Under the pieces are notes generated by a model, which had not been told where the DNA came from, did no database searches, and was given only the letters and a program-made list of their open reading frames with translations. This document shows, piece after piece, positions 45,972-53,580 of a stretch of DNA of 64,000 nt. The number at the start of each line of letters is the position of its first letter. Position 1 is the first letter of the stretch. The DNA comes from CAZBNB01 sp964493245 (GTDB taxonomy: Bacteria > Pseudomonadota > Gammaproteobacteria > Legionellales > Legionellaceae), in NCBI GenBank assembly GCA_964493245.1, contig CAZBNB010000010.1:1-64000 (forward strand). The letters run 5' to 3'. The position numbers were made by a program, and so were the translations under genes.

Positions 45972-48900
45972 TCAACAACTGAATAGACTCATATCCTCTT
46001 CGAGATCCCAGGATTCATCTGGTTTTTTTTCACTCGATAAATCATCTTGTTCTTGTTCTTGTTCTTGTTCTTGTTCGTTTGAGGGGGCTTCTTGAAACAA
46101 TCTTATTTTGTATGTCCCAGAAGTTGATTGGTTAACCAAGGACATAGTTTCTTCTGTTTCTAGGGTTGTCATCGCTTGGCTTTCATGATGAATCGACATT
46201 TCTTTTAATGCGTTTTGACCCAAGTTGCGTAAATTTTCTGTTAAAAGAGGATCATCGCTGTCATAAGGTTCTTGTTGATACACGCCTTCGTAGCATTGTC
46301 TAGCCTTTTCATTTATCCCTAAATTTTGATAACTTTTGCCACAATAAAAGAGTATTTCTCTTTGTGAGCTATTTGTTTCAGCAAAATAATTGCCAAGAAT
46401 AATTTTATTCAATATGACAGCGGTGGTATGGTAATCCTCTTGGATGTAACTAATAATCGCCAACATGTAACTATTTTGTGTCGACTGACTAATGGACGCG
46501 TTGTTAATTGCCTTGTAGTAAAATTGTAGAGAAAAATCAATCCAGTCTTTCTCCTGAGACACTTGTGATTCTAATGATAAATACGCTGGCGTTGTTTTCT
46601 CAATTACTCCAAATAATTCTCGTATAAATTTTAGTGCGCATGCGTGGCTATTAACTAAAAATGCCAGTTTATTTAATGCATCAAATTTGCCAGGCGATCC
46701 AAAAGCTCTCATATCAATTTTTTGTAATGCTGTTAAGTAATGTTGTTTAGCAAGCTCTATCTGTTTTTGTGATATTGCAAGATCCGCCAAGATGCAATAT
46801 GTTTGATGTTCATTAGGAAGCAAACTCATGCAGGTCAATAAGCAAACGTAGGCTTTGTATTCCTCAATAATGATTTGCTGGGTAACTTGACTCAAGTGTA
46901 TGATTTCTTGTGCTTCAGAAGAGAGAAATAAGCTTGATAACTGTTGAGATATTATTTCAAAAAAAGCAGTTGACTCCATAAAAAGGGCTTGAGAGCCAGT
47001 TGTAGGGCTGACAGTTTGTGTAGTCAGATCATTTAAGAGGATTGTTGGATCTAATTGATAACCTAACGCATGCATCTTTTTTGCATATTCGTCCCTCCCT
47101 CTTTTGGCCAATATTTGATGATTTTCTCCTAACGCCAGATAGCATGAGGCTACTATGTTAAAATAATCTTTTTTGAGCGAAATATTTTTAGAGGCCATAT
47201 ATATGTCTTTTGCCGCTTGATAATCATTGATTACCTTTTCTGTTGCTTGAGAATCTTTTTTAGCAATGACTTCATATATTTGTCCACGTTGGTAAAGCGA
47301 AAAAAATAAATGATGCTCATAAGATATTGATGTGTTTTTTTGTGCTGGTAAGTAATCCTTGTTATAAGTGGTTTCATCTATACTAACTAGAAAATCACAC
47401 CAACCTATTGTGGCAGTATAATTGCCAGTGACGAAATATAATGCGATTAATTTTCTATAAACGGGTAAATCCTTTTTATCGAGTTTAATCATATCGAGAT
47501 ATTTTGCGATAGCTTCTTCATATCGCTCTTCTTGTCCATATTGACTTGCTTCTTGAGACAGCGATGCCAGTTGAGCTGCTTTTTCAGCTTTTAGACGAGC
47601 AACGACAGCGATTGCTTCTTGTCTTTTTTCGATACTTGCAACCGCTAATATCATATCGTCTGCATCGATTTTTTTCGATTCCGCTTCTCGAATGGCTCTC
47701 TGATAATATTCCTTTGCATCCTGATAGGATTTGTTTTTTTCATAAGCCTCCGCTATGCGGGCGGCGATCGTTTTTTTGCCATAATGGTGCGCACATTTTT
47801 CGGATGGACTTTCTAATATTGTTTTCAGTGTCTTTATTCCGCTGTTATGCTCGTTTAAATCAAATTGAATTTCTGTAATACGGATGTGGGCATCGGAATA
47901 TTTTTGTATCTGTAAATGACAAATGGCTTTTGAATAGCATTCGATTAAAAATTTAAGTAAATCGATTTCTGTCGATATGTTTGGATTCGATAGTTGATAG
48001 CTGGGTTTATCTTGATAAATCTGCTTGCGTAGGGTTTCTGCTAAGGAATAATAGTTTTTATAGGAGCGTACTTTTAGTGTCTCTTCTTTTTTAGATAAAT
48101 AAGTTCGGTAGTGTTTTTTGGCAGCAGAAAAATTTCCTTTCTTTTGCTCGCGAAAGCCTTCAGCGAGATCGCTGTTATTTTTGTCAGAATCTGTTTTTCT
48201 AGAAATAAGGGCTGTTTTTGGTCGTGATGGTAATAATTGTAAATCCGCCCCGACACTATCAAGATTAGCATCGAATGTTATCTTATCTATGCTTTTCGGT
48301 ATTGCAGGGATGCGGGGGCTTTTGGCTTTGTTTTTTACTTTTTTCACTCTCTTGGTTACACGATGAATCAGGTTTGTTTTCTCATGCGCGTCTTTTTGTT
48401 CCTGAGTGATTTGTAAAATATTTGCCAGTGTTTCAGATAAGATGATGTTATCAAAAGGGTTTTTTTCTAAAGCTTTTTTGTAAAAAATACTTGCTTGGGT
48501 ATATTTTCCTATCATCACGTTATATAGACTTGTGTACTCTTTTCGCCAATTTTCGGTTTGAGTTTTTAAAGAAGTGTTTTTTTTAAGACGCTCAGACATG
48601 TTTTGATACTGTTGACGGGATAACTCCACCATGTTTTTATTTTTTTCAGCTTCTATTTGCGCTGATTTTGCTAAGCCTATATAGGCATTTGGTAAATCAG
48701 GATGTCTTTCTTGTGCGGATTGAAAATAAAAAATAGCATCCAAGGTGTTTTCGTATGGGGGTGTTAAAAAATATTGGCCTTGTTGGCAAAGTACGTCATA
48801 AGAGATATCTTTTTCAATTATAAATGGTGCGGGTGTTGATTTTGTAGGCCATTTTTTTGGTGTTTTTGACGTGATAAAGTAATACGAACTATTAGCGAAG

Positions 48901-50705
48901 CTATTTTTACTTGCTGCTGTTTGGCGATCATCGATGTGTTCAACTTTGATGATCATGACAGCATTTTTTTCATTGGATTGCGGGGTGATCCCATCCGTGC
49001 AAGTGCTATTTGTGTCAGTGGATTCTGATGCGATTTTGTTCATGTTGGTAATATAGGCGTAGGAGGATTTTTGAGGCCCGAGCACCGCATGCGGCGGATC
49101 CATTTCTGCTTCATTGGATTGTTCTGTGAGTCCATCTGTGGCGGTGCTATTTGTGTCAGTGGATTCTGACACGATTTTGTTCATGTTGATAATATAGGCG
49201 TAGGAGGGTTTTTGAGGCCCGAACACCGCATGAGGGGGATCAATTTCTGCTTCATTGGATTGTTCTATAAGTCCATCTGTGGCAGTGCTATTTGCGTTAG
49301 TGGGTTTTGATGTGATTTTTCTCGTGTTGACAATCTCGGCGTAAGAAGGTTTTTGAGGTATGTTTGCAACAGCACCATCAACGTTGATTAATAAGTTGTA
49401 TTCTTTTTCAAGTTGGGTCAATAGTTCTCTATGTGATTGATCAATTGCGGCCGTGAGAATTTCGTCAGGCGAATAATTGCGTTTACGCTTGTGTGTTTCA
49501 GGTTCGATTTTTTTAACTAGATTAGGCTTGATTTGACCTTTTGACTCCACCACAGTTGATTTTGCAAAGAGTGCTTCTTGAGGAATTAAAATGGTTGGCT
49601 GAGAAAGACTGGTGAGATGTCTTCCAAAAAGCGGATCGGCATAAACCATCGACTTAACTTGTACCCAATGTAGTGCATAATACCATAGAGAGGGATGATA
49701 ATTGGATGGGTTCTCATCAATAATGATAGCAACTTTTTCGATTAAATAGCGTTGTAGTTTCAGTGCGCTTTCAGATGGCGGAATAGTGTATCCAAATAAC
49801 TGATCAAACAATTGAAAATGTAGGAGGTTTTGTAGATTAAGAAACGCATGACCATAAAAAAATGACAATTTGAGATCGTGATAAAGTCTATCGGGTCGTA
49901 CTGTTGAAAAAATGGATTTATTTTCACTCACATAATCGTGAATCGATTGTTGACATGCCGCGGATATAGGAATGGCAGAAGTGGGGAATACGCGTATCGT
50001 GCGCATTAAAATGGACGGGTCTCTTTTTATTTTATCCGGATATAAATAATTAAGCACGTTATGGTAATAATCATCACTTGCTTGTTGACTGTAAAAGCCG
50101 AGAAGATTTTTATTTATACTAAAATGAACACCACCTAAAGCAAAATCGACTTCATGTGCATGCTCATAAGCGCTGCCCGTTGAAAAGATAATATCTACAG
50201 GAAATTTGTCTATTGTTATTTTCAAAACATTGCGGCTGGTTATTTCTATACCACAGAAATCATAGTTAGATCCGCCAGACTCTATCCGATCAGTCGATTT
50301 GGATGGTGTTTGTTGCCGTGTCTGAGATGAATTCTCTAAGTGTTTATGATGGGTTTTTTTATAAGCATCAATTAATCGAGTGTTTTTTTTGTTAAGAAGG
50401 TCTATTAGCGCTGACACAAGATTGCATTCTAAATCTTTAGATGAAGGCGAGGGAGCATTAGATGGATCCTTTTTATGTTTGAGATAACGAAATAAAGCAT
50501 CTATTTCTTGTGCGGAGCAATCGCCAACAAAAAAGTCTAAGTCATTGGGATGTATTTTATAAATAGCACCACCATATAGAAGCGGGTCAATTGTATACTG
50601 CCATAGGCTTTTAGCCAGTTGCTGTGCAATCTCTTTTAAAAATGGATTTTGATAGCAAATAGGTAATATTGGTAAAGAGTGGGTGATTTCAGTGTTGTTA
50701 TGCAT
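45972..50705 (-). CDS. Nucleotidyltransferase (CCA/poly(A)-polymerase-like) head fused to TPR domain, putative effector
   Basis: This 1577-residue protein has no signal peptide or membrane span. Residues 40-245 look like a class II CCA-adding/poly(A)-polymerase head: LLYGGAIYKIHPNDLDFFVG gives the GG (45-46) and metal Asp55/Asp57, KFPVDIIF the third Asp171, FSIN (195-198) the sugar-site motif, and RDPSILMRTIRVFP (228-241) the DPxxLLRxxRF motif. About 90 extra residues lie between Asp57 and Asp171. KRKR (406-409) and KRVKKVKNKAK are basic, NLS-like. Three 47-residue tandem repeats start at 451. Residues ~620-1540 are TPR-like helices, and the end is Glu/Gln-rich. The fusion is unlike housekeeping PcnB or Cca. 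The effector role is inferred. Confidence 0.75.
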   Translation of the reverse strand: MHNNTEITHSLPILPICYQNPFLKEIAQQLAKSLWQYTIDPLLYGGAIYKIHPNDLDFFVGDCSAQEIDALFRYLKHKKDPSNAPSPSSKDLECNLVSALIDLLNKKNTRLIDAYKKTHHKHLENSSQTRQQTPSKSTDRIESGGSNYDFCGIEITSRNVLKITIDKFPVDIIFSTGSAYEHAHEVDFALGGVHFSINKNLLGFYSQQASDDYYHNVLNYLYPDKIKRDPSILMRTIRVFPTSAIPISAACQQSIHDYVSENKSIFSTVRPDRLYHDLKLSFFYGHAFLNLQNLLHFQLFDQLFGYTIPPSESALKLQRYLIEKVAIIIDENPSNYHPSLWYYALHWVQVKSMVYADPLFGRHLTSLSQPTILIPQEALFAKSTVVESKGQIKPNLVKKIEPETHKRKRNYSPDEILTAAIDQSHRELLTQLEKEYNLLINVDGAVANIPQKPSYAEIVNTRKITSKPTNANSTATDGLIEQSNEAEIDPPHAVFGPQKPSYAYIINMNKIVSESTDTNSTATDGLTEQSNEAEMDPPHAVLGPQKSSYAYITNMNKIASESTDTNSTCTDGITPQSNEKNAVMIIKVEHIDDRQTAASKNSFANSSYYFITSKTPKKWPTKSTPAPFIIEKDISYDVLCQQGQYFLTPPYENTLDAIFYFQSAQERHPDLPNAYIGLAKSAQIEAEKNKNMVELSRQQYQNMSERLKKNTSLKTQTENWRKEYTSLYNVMIGKYTQASIFYKKALEKNPFDNIILSETLANILQITQEQKDAHEKTNLIHRVTKRVKKVKNKAKSPRIPAIPKSIDKITFDANLDSVGADLQLLPSRPKTALISRKTDSDKNNSDLAEGFREQKKGNFSAAKKHYRTYLSKKEETLKVRSYKNYYSLAETLRKQIYQDKPSYQLSNPNISTEIDLLKFLIECYSKAICHLQIQKYSDAHIRITEIQFDLNEHNSGIKTLKTILESPSEKCAHHYGKKTIAARIAEAYEKNKSYQDAKEYYQRAIREAESKKIDADDMILAVASIEKRQEAIAVVARLKAEKAAQLASLSQEASQYGQEERYEEAIAKYLDMIKLDKKDLPVYRKLIALYFVTGNYTATIGWCDFLVSIDETTYNKDYLPAQKNTSISYEHHLFFSLYQRGQIYEVIAKKDSQATEKVINDYQAAKDIYMASKNISLKKDYFNIVASCYLALGENHQILAKRGRDEYAKKMHALGYQLDPTILLNDLTTQTVSPTTGSQALFMESTAFFEIISQQLSSLFLSSEAQEIIHLSQVTQQIIIEEYKAYVCLLTCMSLLPNEHQTYCILADLAISQKQIELAKQHYLTALQKIDMRAFGSPGKFDALNKLAFLVNSHACALKFIRELFGVIEKTTPAYLSLESQVSQEKDWIDFSLQFYYKAINNASISQSTQNSYMLAIISYIQEDYHTTAVILNKIILGNYFAETNSSQREILFYCGKSYQNLGINEKARQCYEGVYQQEPYDSDDPLLTENLRNLGQNALKEMSIHHESQAMTTLETEETMSLVNQSTSGTYKIRLFQEAPSNEQEQEQEQEQDDLSSEKKPDESWDLEEDMSLFSC
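46046..46075 (-). repeat. Hexanucleotide microsatellite (five CTTGTT units)
   Basis: Five exact CTTGTT units on the plus strand encode a Glu-Gln run near the C-terminus of the large TPR protein. Slippage of one unit would keep the frame and change the run by two residues. Confidence 0.85.
48972..49355 (-). repeat. 141-bp tandem repeat inside the nucleotidyltransferase-TPR gene
   Basis: Three copies, the last incomplete, with a unit of exactly 141 bp (47 residues): for example CATGTTG recurs at 49041 and 49182 (minus-strand gene), and the matching point again at 49323. Each unit starts QKPSYAYI or similar, then NMNKI, STDTNSTATDG, EQSNEAE and DPPHAV. Units two and three are closer to each other than to the first. 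Confidence 0.9.
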
Positions 50706-50985
50706 CTTGCTATCGAGTTAAGATATCAGTTTTGTTGAATTATACATCAAAGACGGCAACAAATGATCATTTTATATGATTTTATTTTTTTGACTCGTGT
50801 TGGGTTTTCTGGGTGCTGGCTATAAGGCAAGACATCTGGTGACAAGATGGTGTTGAGTATGAACACATTCCTAAAAAATGACATTGCTTGACCTCGATGT
50901 TTTTAGAAGTCATGTCCTAATGAAATTGTCGGAAATTCTGCTACTATGAAAGAGGCAGTTCAATGAATTAGCAACGGAGGCGAAA
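50706..50985. other. Divergent intergenic region
   Basis: 280 bases without a gene. A TATAAT on the minus strand (50739-50744) may be the -10 of the large TPR gene, with no convincing -35. The ribosome site GGAGG for the VOC gene lies at its right end. Confidence 0.4.
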
Positions 50986-51360
50986 ATGAAAGTGAGCAAT
51001 ACCGTATGTTGGGTTGATATTCCGGTTCATGATCTTGATAGAGCGATTGCGTTTTATGGGCATGTTTTCAATGAACCGGTAAAAAAATACGATGAACATG
51101 GTTTCGTGTTTGGTTTATTACCCCATACCGATAACAATGTTTCGGGTTGTTTGTGCATAAAAGATGATTGCAAACCATCTCAAAACGGTCCTTTGGTTTA
51201 TTTTAATGTAGAAGGGCGTTTAGATCATGCACTTAAAGCGGCGCTGGCGCATGGCGGTAAACTTTTAAAAGAGAAAAAACAAATAGGGCCATATGGGCAT
51301 CGAGCGGTGATATTAGATACAGAAGGCAATGCGATTGCGCTCTATTCTAAAGAGGCTTAG
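50986..51360 (+). CDS. VOC-family (glyoxalase/bleomycin-resistance fold) protein
   Basis: This 124-residue protein has paired beta-alpha-beta-beta-beta modules. The opening is CWVDIPVHDLDRAIAFYGHV and the closing strand is AVILDTEGNAIALYS, typical of the YjdN/PhnB-like or glyoxalase-related VOC proteins. The metal-ligand pattern (His14 region, Glu near 118) is not complete enough to name a substrate. GGAGG precedes the ATG. It appears monocistronic. Confidence 0.85.
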   Translation: MKVSNTVCWVDIPVHDLDRAIAFYGHVFNEPVKKYDEHGFVFGLLPHTDNNVSGCLCIKDDCKPSQNGPLVYFNVEGRLDHALKAALAHGGKLLKEKKQIGPYGHRAVILDTEGNAIALYSKEA

Positions 51361-51474
51361 ATCTTGCTGTGAAAATGAGCTGCTGAGAGACGTTACCGTA
51401 TGCTCAGCGGCTATTTTTATGACAGTGACTATCATTGAAGATAAGAGAATCATACAAAATCAAAGGAGGGAGCT

Positions 51475-51717
51475 ATGTTGCGTGCTTTCTATGCTGGCTG
51501 TGTTTTATTGACCCTATTCGCTTGTTCTGCCGCAAATGCATCTGCAGCCGCGGAAGGCGGCTTTGCAAGTGAGGGCAGTGGATCTTGCCAGTGTTTTGCT
51601 CCAACTTGTGGAGGGGCTGTTGATAAAGTGCCCGTCTGTGAGGAGACTTGCACAAAAGGCAGTTATACGAACTGTTGTTCTAAGTTTAGGTGTGTTCCCG
51701 CAAAATTGGCGCCATAG
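51475..51717 (+). CDS. Small exported Cys-rich protein
   Basis: This 80-residue protein starts with AAAGGAGG at ideal distance. The N-terminus MLRAFYAGCVLLTLFACSAA is a signal sequence. Cleavage could follow ANASA (signal peptidase I), or LFAC could be an imperfect lipobox. The mature part of ~55 residues is Gly/Ser-rich at first and then has eight cysteines (CQC, TCGG, VCEETC, NCC, RCV), implying several disulfides. No family is recognised. Confidence 0.7.
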   Translation: MLRAFYAGCVLLTLFACSAANASAAAEGGFASEGSGSCQCFAPTCGGAVDKVPVCEETCTKGSYTNCCSKFRCVPAKLAP

Positions 51718-51813
51718 TATTAAAGTGCAGAGGGCTACATAACATTTCGAGATTGGTATTTATTTGTAATTTAGAATATCATCTGGTACCCAATATGTAG
51801 ACTCCTATGGCTT

Positions 51814-52692
51814 ATGTTAAAAAAATTAAAATCAATTTATCGGACGTTATCAAATCACATGCAGTCTCATGCACATCTACAGGAGCAACATTTTATTCTC
51901 CTAAAAGATATCAGAGAGTTTTTACTCGTAAATAGAATCGAAAGCACACAAAAGGCTCATCATAATCCCCTCAATAGCTTTGGGAAAAAATGCTTTTCTC
52001 AGTCGGATGAGGACGGTATTACACTTGAAATTATTAGAAGAATGGGCCTCTCTAATATGGGGACCTTCGCTGAGTTTGGTGTGGGGGACGGCACTGAAAA
52101 TAATACTTTAATATTAAAGGCTTTAGGATGGAAGGGCTTCTGGGTTGGGGGAGAGGATTTAAGTTTTGGTCTCAAAGGTAATGACACTGACTTTGCTTAT
52201 CTTAAGAGCTGGATTACGATAGATAATATTTTAGAGCTAACACAACAGGGACAAAATAAGATCAACTCAACAGCGCTTGATGTGATCTCCCTGGATTTGG
52301 ATGGCAATGATTATTATTTTGTCGAGGCTTTATTATCAGCGAAAATACATCCTAAGTTATTCATTGTCGAATACAACTCTAAATTTCCGCCGCCGATAAA
52401 ATGGAAGATAAGTTATGATACAGAGCATCAGTGGCAAGGCGATGATTATTATGGTGCCTCTTTGTGTAGTTTTGTAGAAATTTTTGAAAAATTTAATTAC
52501 AAGTTAGTCTGCTGTAACGCGGCAACAGGTTGTAATGCTTTCTTTGTTCATCAAGATTATCACGCACTTTTTGCCGATGTACCTAACGATCTAGAAAAAA
52601 TTTATGTTGGTCCAAGGTATTTTTTATTGAATGCGCACGGCCATCCGAATGCTAAAAAGACAATTGAAAAAATCATGAACGCAACGTTTTAA
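51814..52692 (+). CDS. FkbM-like SAM-dependent methyltransferase-like protein
   Basis: This 292-residue soluble protein has a Rossmann-type glycine loop, GTFAEFGVGDGTENNTLIL (about residues 87-105), and VISLDLDGNDYYFVEALL (about 158-175). This is the pattern of FkbM-like methyltransferases and related proteins often found beside glycan genes. The N-terminal 60 residues are basic and helical. The substrate is unknown. I see no clear ribosome site at 51814, and no neighbouring gene suggests a pathway. Confidence 0.6.
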   Translation: MLKKLKSIYRTLSNHMQSHAHLQEQHFILLKDIREFLLVNRIESTQKAHHNPLNSFGKKCFSQSDEDGITLEIIRRMGLSNMGTFAEFGVGDGTENNTLILKALGWKGFWVGGEDLSFGLKGNDTDFAYLKSWITIDNILELTQQGQNKINSTALDVISLDLDGNDYYFVEALLSAKIHPKLFIVEYNSKFPPPIKWKISYDTEHQWQGDDYYGASLCSFVEIFEKFNYKLVCCNAATGCNAFFVHQDYHALFADVPNDLEKIYVGPRYFLLNAHGHPNAKKTIEKIMNATF

Positions 52693-52734
52693 AAGTCGGT
52701 GCTGTCTCTAAAGTCTCCAAATTAAATCAAACAG

Positions 52735-52850
52735 GACTTTCGCAAAACAACGAGATCGAGGCAGATTTTATTTTTAATGCGGGTATTTAGATGACTAAAT
52801 CACCGAGTTAAAAATAAAATCCCACGAAGAGAACGTTTTTTTGCGTAAAT
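52735..52850. repeat. Palindromic element with 14-bp perfect stem
   Basis: GATTTTATTTTTAA (52764-52777) is the exact reverse complement of 52808-52821. An inner stem (ATTTAG/CTAAAT) and imperfect outer arms extend it to about 52735-52850. Its left part shares CGCAAAACAACGA (52741 onward) with the hairpin at 62902-62947. It fills the gap before the receiver gene and holds no gene. Confidence 0.7.
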
Positions 52851-52933
52851 TCTGTCAAAAATATTTCGACAGAACAATATAAAAATTGTATGTTAAGTAT
52901 GGGTTGTTTAGATTGAGGCGCGAGTCAAAAAGC

Positions 52934-53392
52934 ATGAATATAGCAGATAGTTCTCTCCATGTTTTATTGGTTGATGATGATGAAATCGATATTAAAAATA
53001 TTAAATATGGATTTAAAGCGCACAAAATAAAAAATACATTAGATATCGCTAAAACCAGCGCAGATGCGTGGAGTTTCCTTCATTATAAAGACACAGCGCC
53101 TAATGAAGCGCAGCGTCCTAAGCTTATCCTGTTAGATATCAATCTTCCTAAAATTAATGGGCTAGAATTATTGAAAAAACTCCGTGCAGATCCCATGCTT
53201 AAGTCCATTCCGGTGATTATGGTGACGAACTCTGATTCCGCGAGTGATAAACAGACAGCTGAAGATTTGGATGCGGCTGGTTATTTTATCAAGCCAATTA
53301 TATTTGAGCAGTTTATGGTTTTATATAAAAAATTGATTAGGACAATACGGTCGAGCCCATATAAACCCTTGGGGTCTGTTGACAATGGGTGA
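52934..53392 (+). CDS. Single-domain response regulator (Rcp1-like receiver)
   Basis: This 152-residue protein is a CheY-type receiver with no output domain. It has the acidic pocket VDDDEID (Asp14-16), the phospho-acceptor Asp68 in LILLDINLPK, the conserved Thr in VIMVTNSDS and the lysine in GYFIKPI. The loop between strands is long, as in phytochrome-type Rcp1 receivers, and it is closely similar to the first receiver of the protein at 58823. The ATG at 52934 is chosen over a TTG at 52886. It lies just before the large kinase and is its likely partner. Confidence 0.9.
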   Translation: MNIADSSLHVLLVDDDEIDIKNIKYGFKAHKIKNTLDIAKTSADAWSFLHYKDTAPNEAQRPKLILLDINLPKINGLELLKKLRADPMLKSIPVIMVTNSDSASDKQTAEDLDAAGYFIKPIIFEQFMVLYKKLIRTIRSSPYKPLGSVDNG

Positions 53393-53405
53393 CAAGGCCA
53401 AAAAC

Positions 53406-53495
53406 CAAGATAATTTGCGTAAATTTCAGCTTGAGCTCGTTAAATAGGGCGAGCTATTTGCCTCACTAAAGTTAAAATTTGCGCAAATTGTCTTG
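53406..53495. repeat. Second copy of the rlmE-ftsH inverted-repeat family
   Basis: CAAGATAATTTGCGTAAATTT (split: CAAGATAATTTGCG, TAAATTT; 53406-53426) and the reverse complement of 53475-53495 match at 19 of 21 positions. The interior CTTGAGCTCGTTAAATAGGG and TTGCCTCACTAAAG follow the interior of the 2567-2732 element. The outer ends differ from that copy. It lies between the receiver and the kinase gene. Confidence 0.75.
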
Positions 53496-53580
53496 ATTTT
53501 TTGACTCAAATTGCTAAATGTTAACAGACTCTACAATACAATTTTCAAAAAAATATAATCATAATTTTAGGGATATTGTT

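Noticed and set aside
47546..47878. 110-codon plus-strand frame inside the TPR gene
   Set aside because: It is the complement of helical coding sequence, with no ribosome site and a low-complexity, Leu/Phe-rich product.
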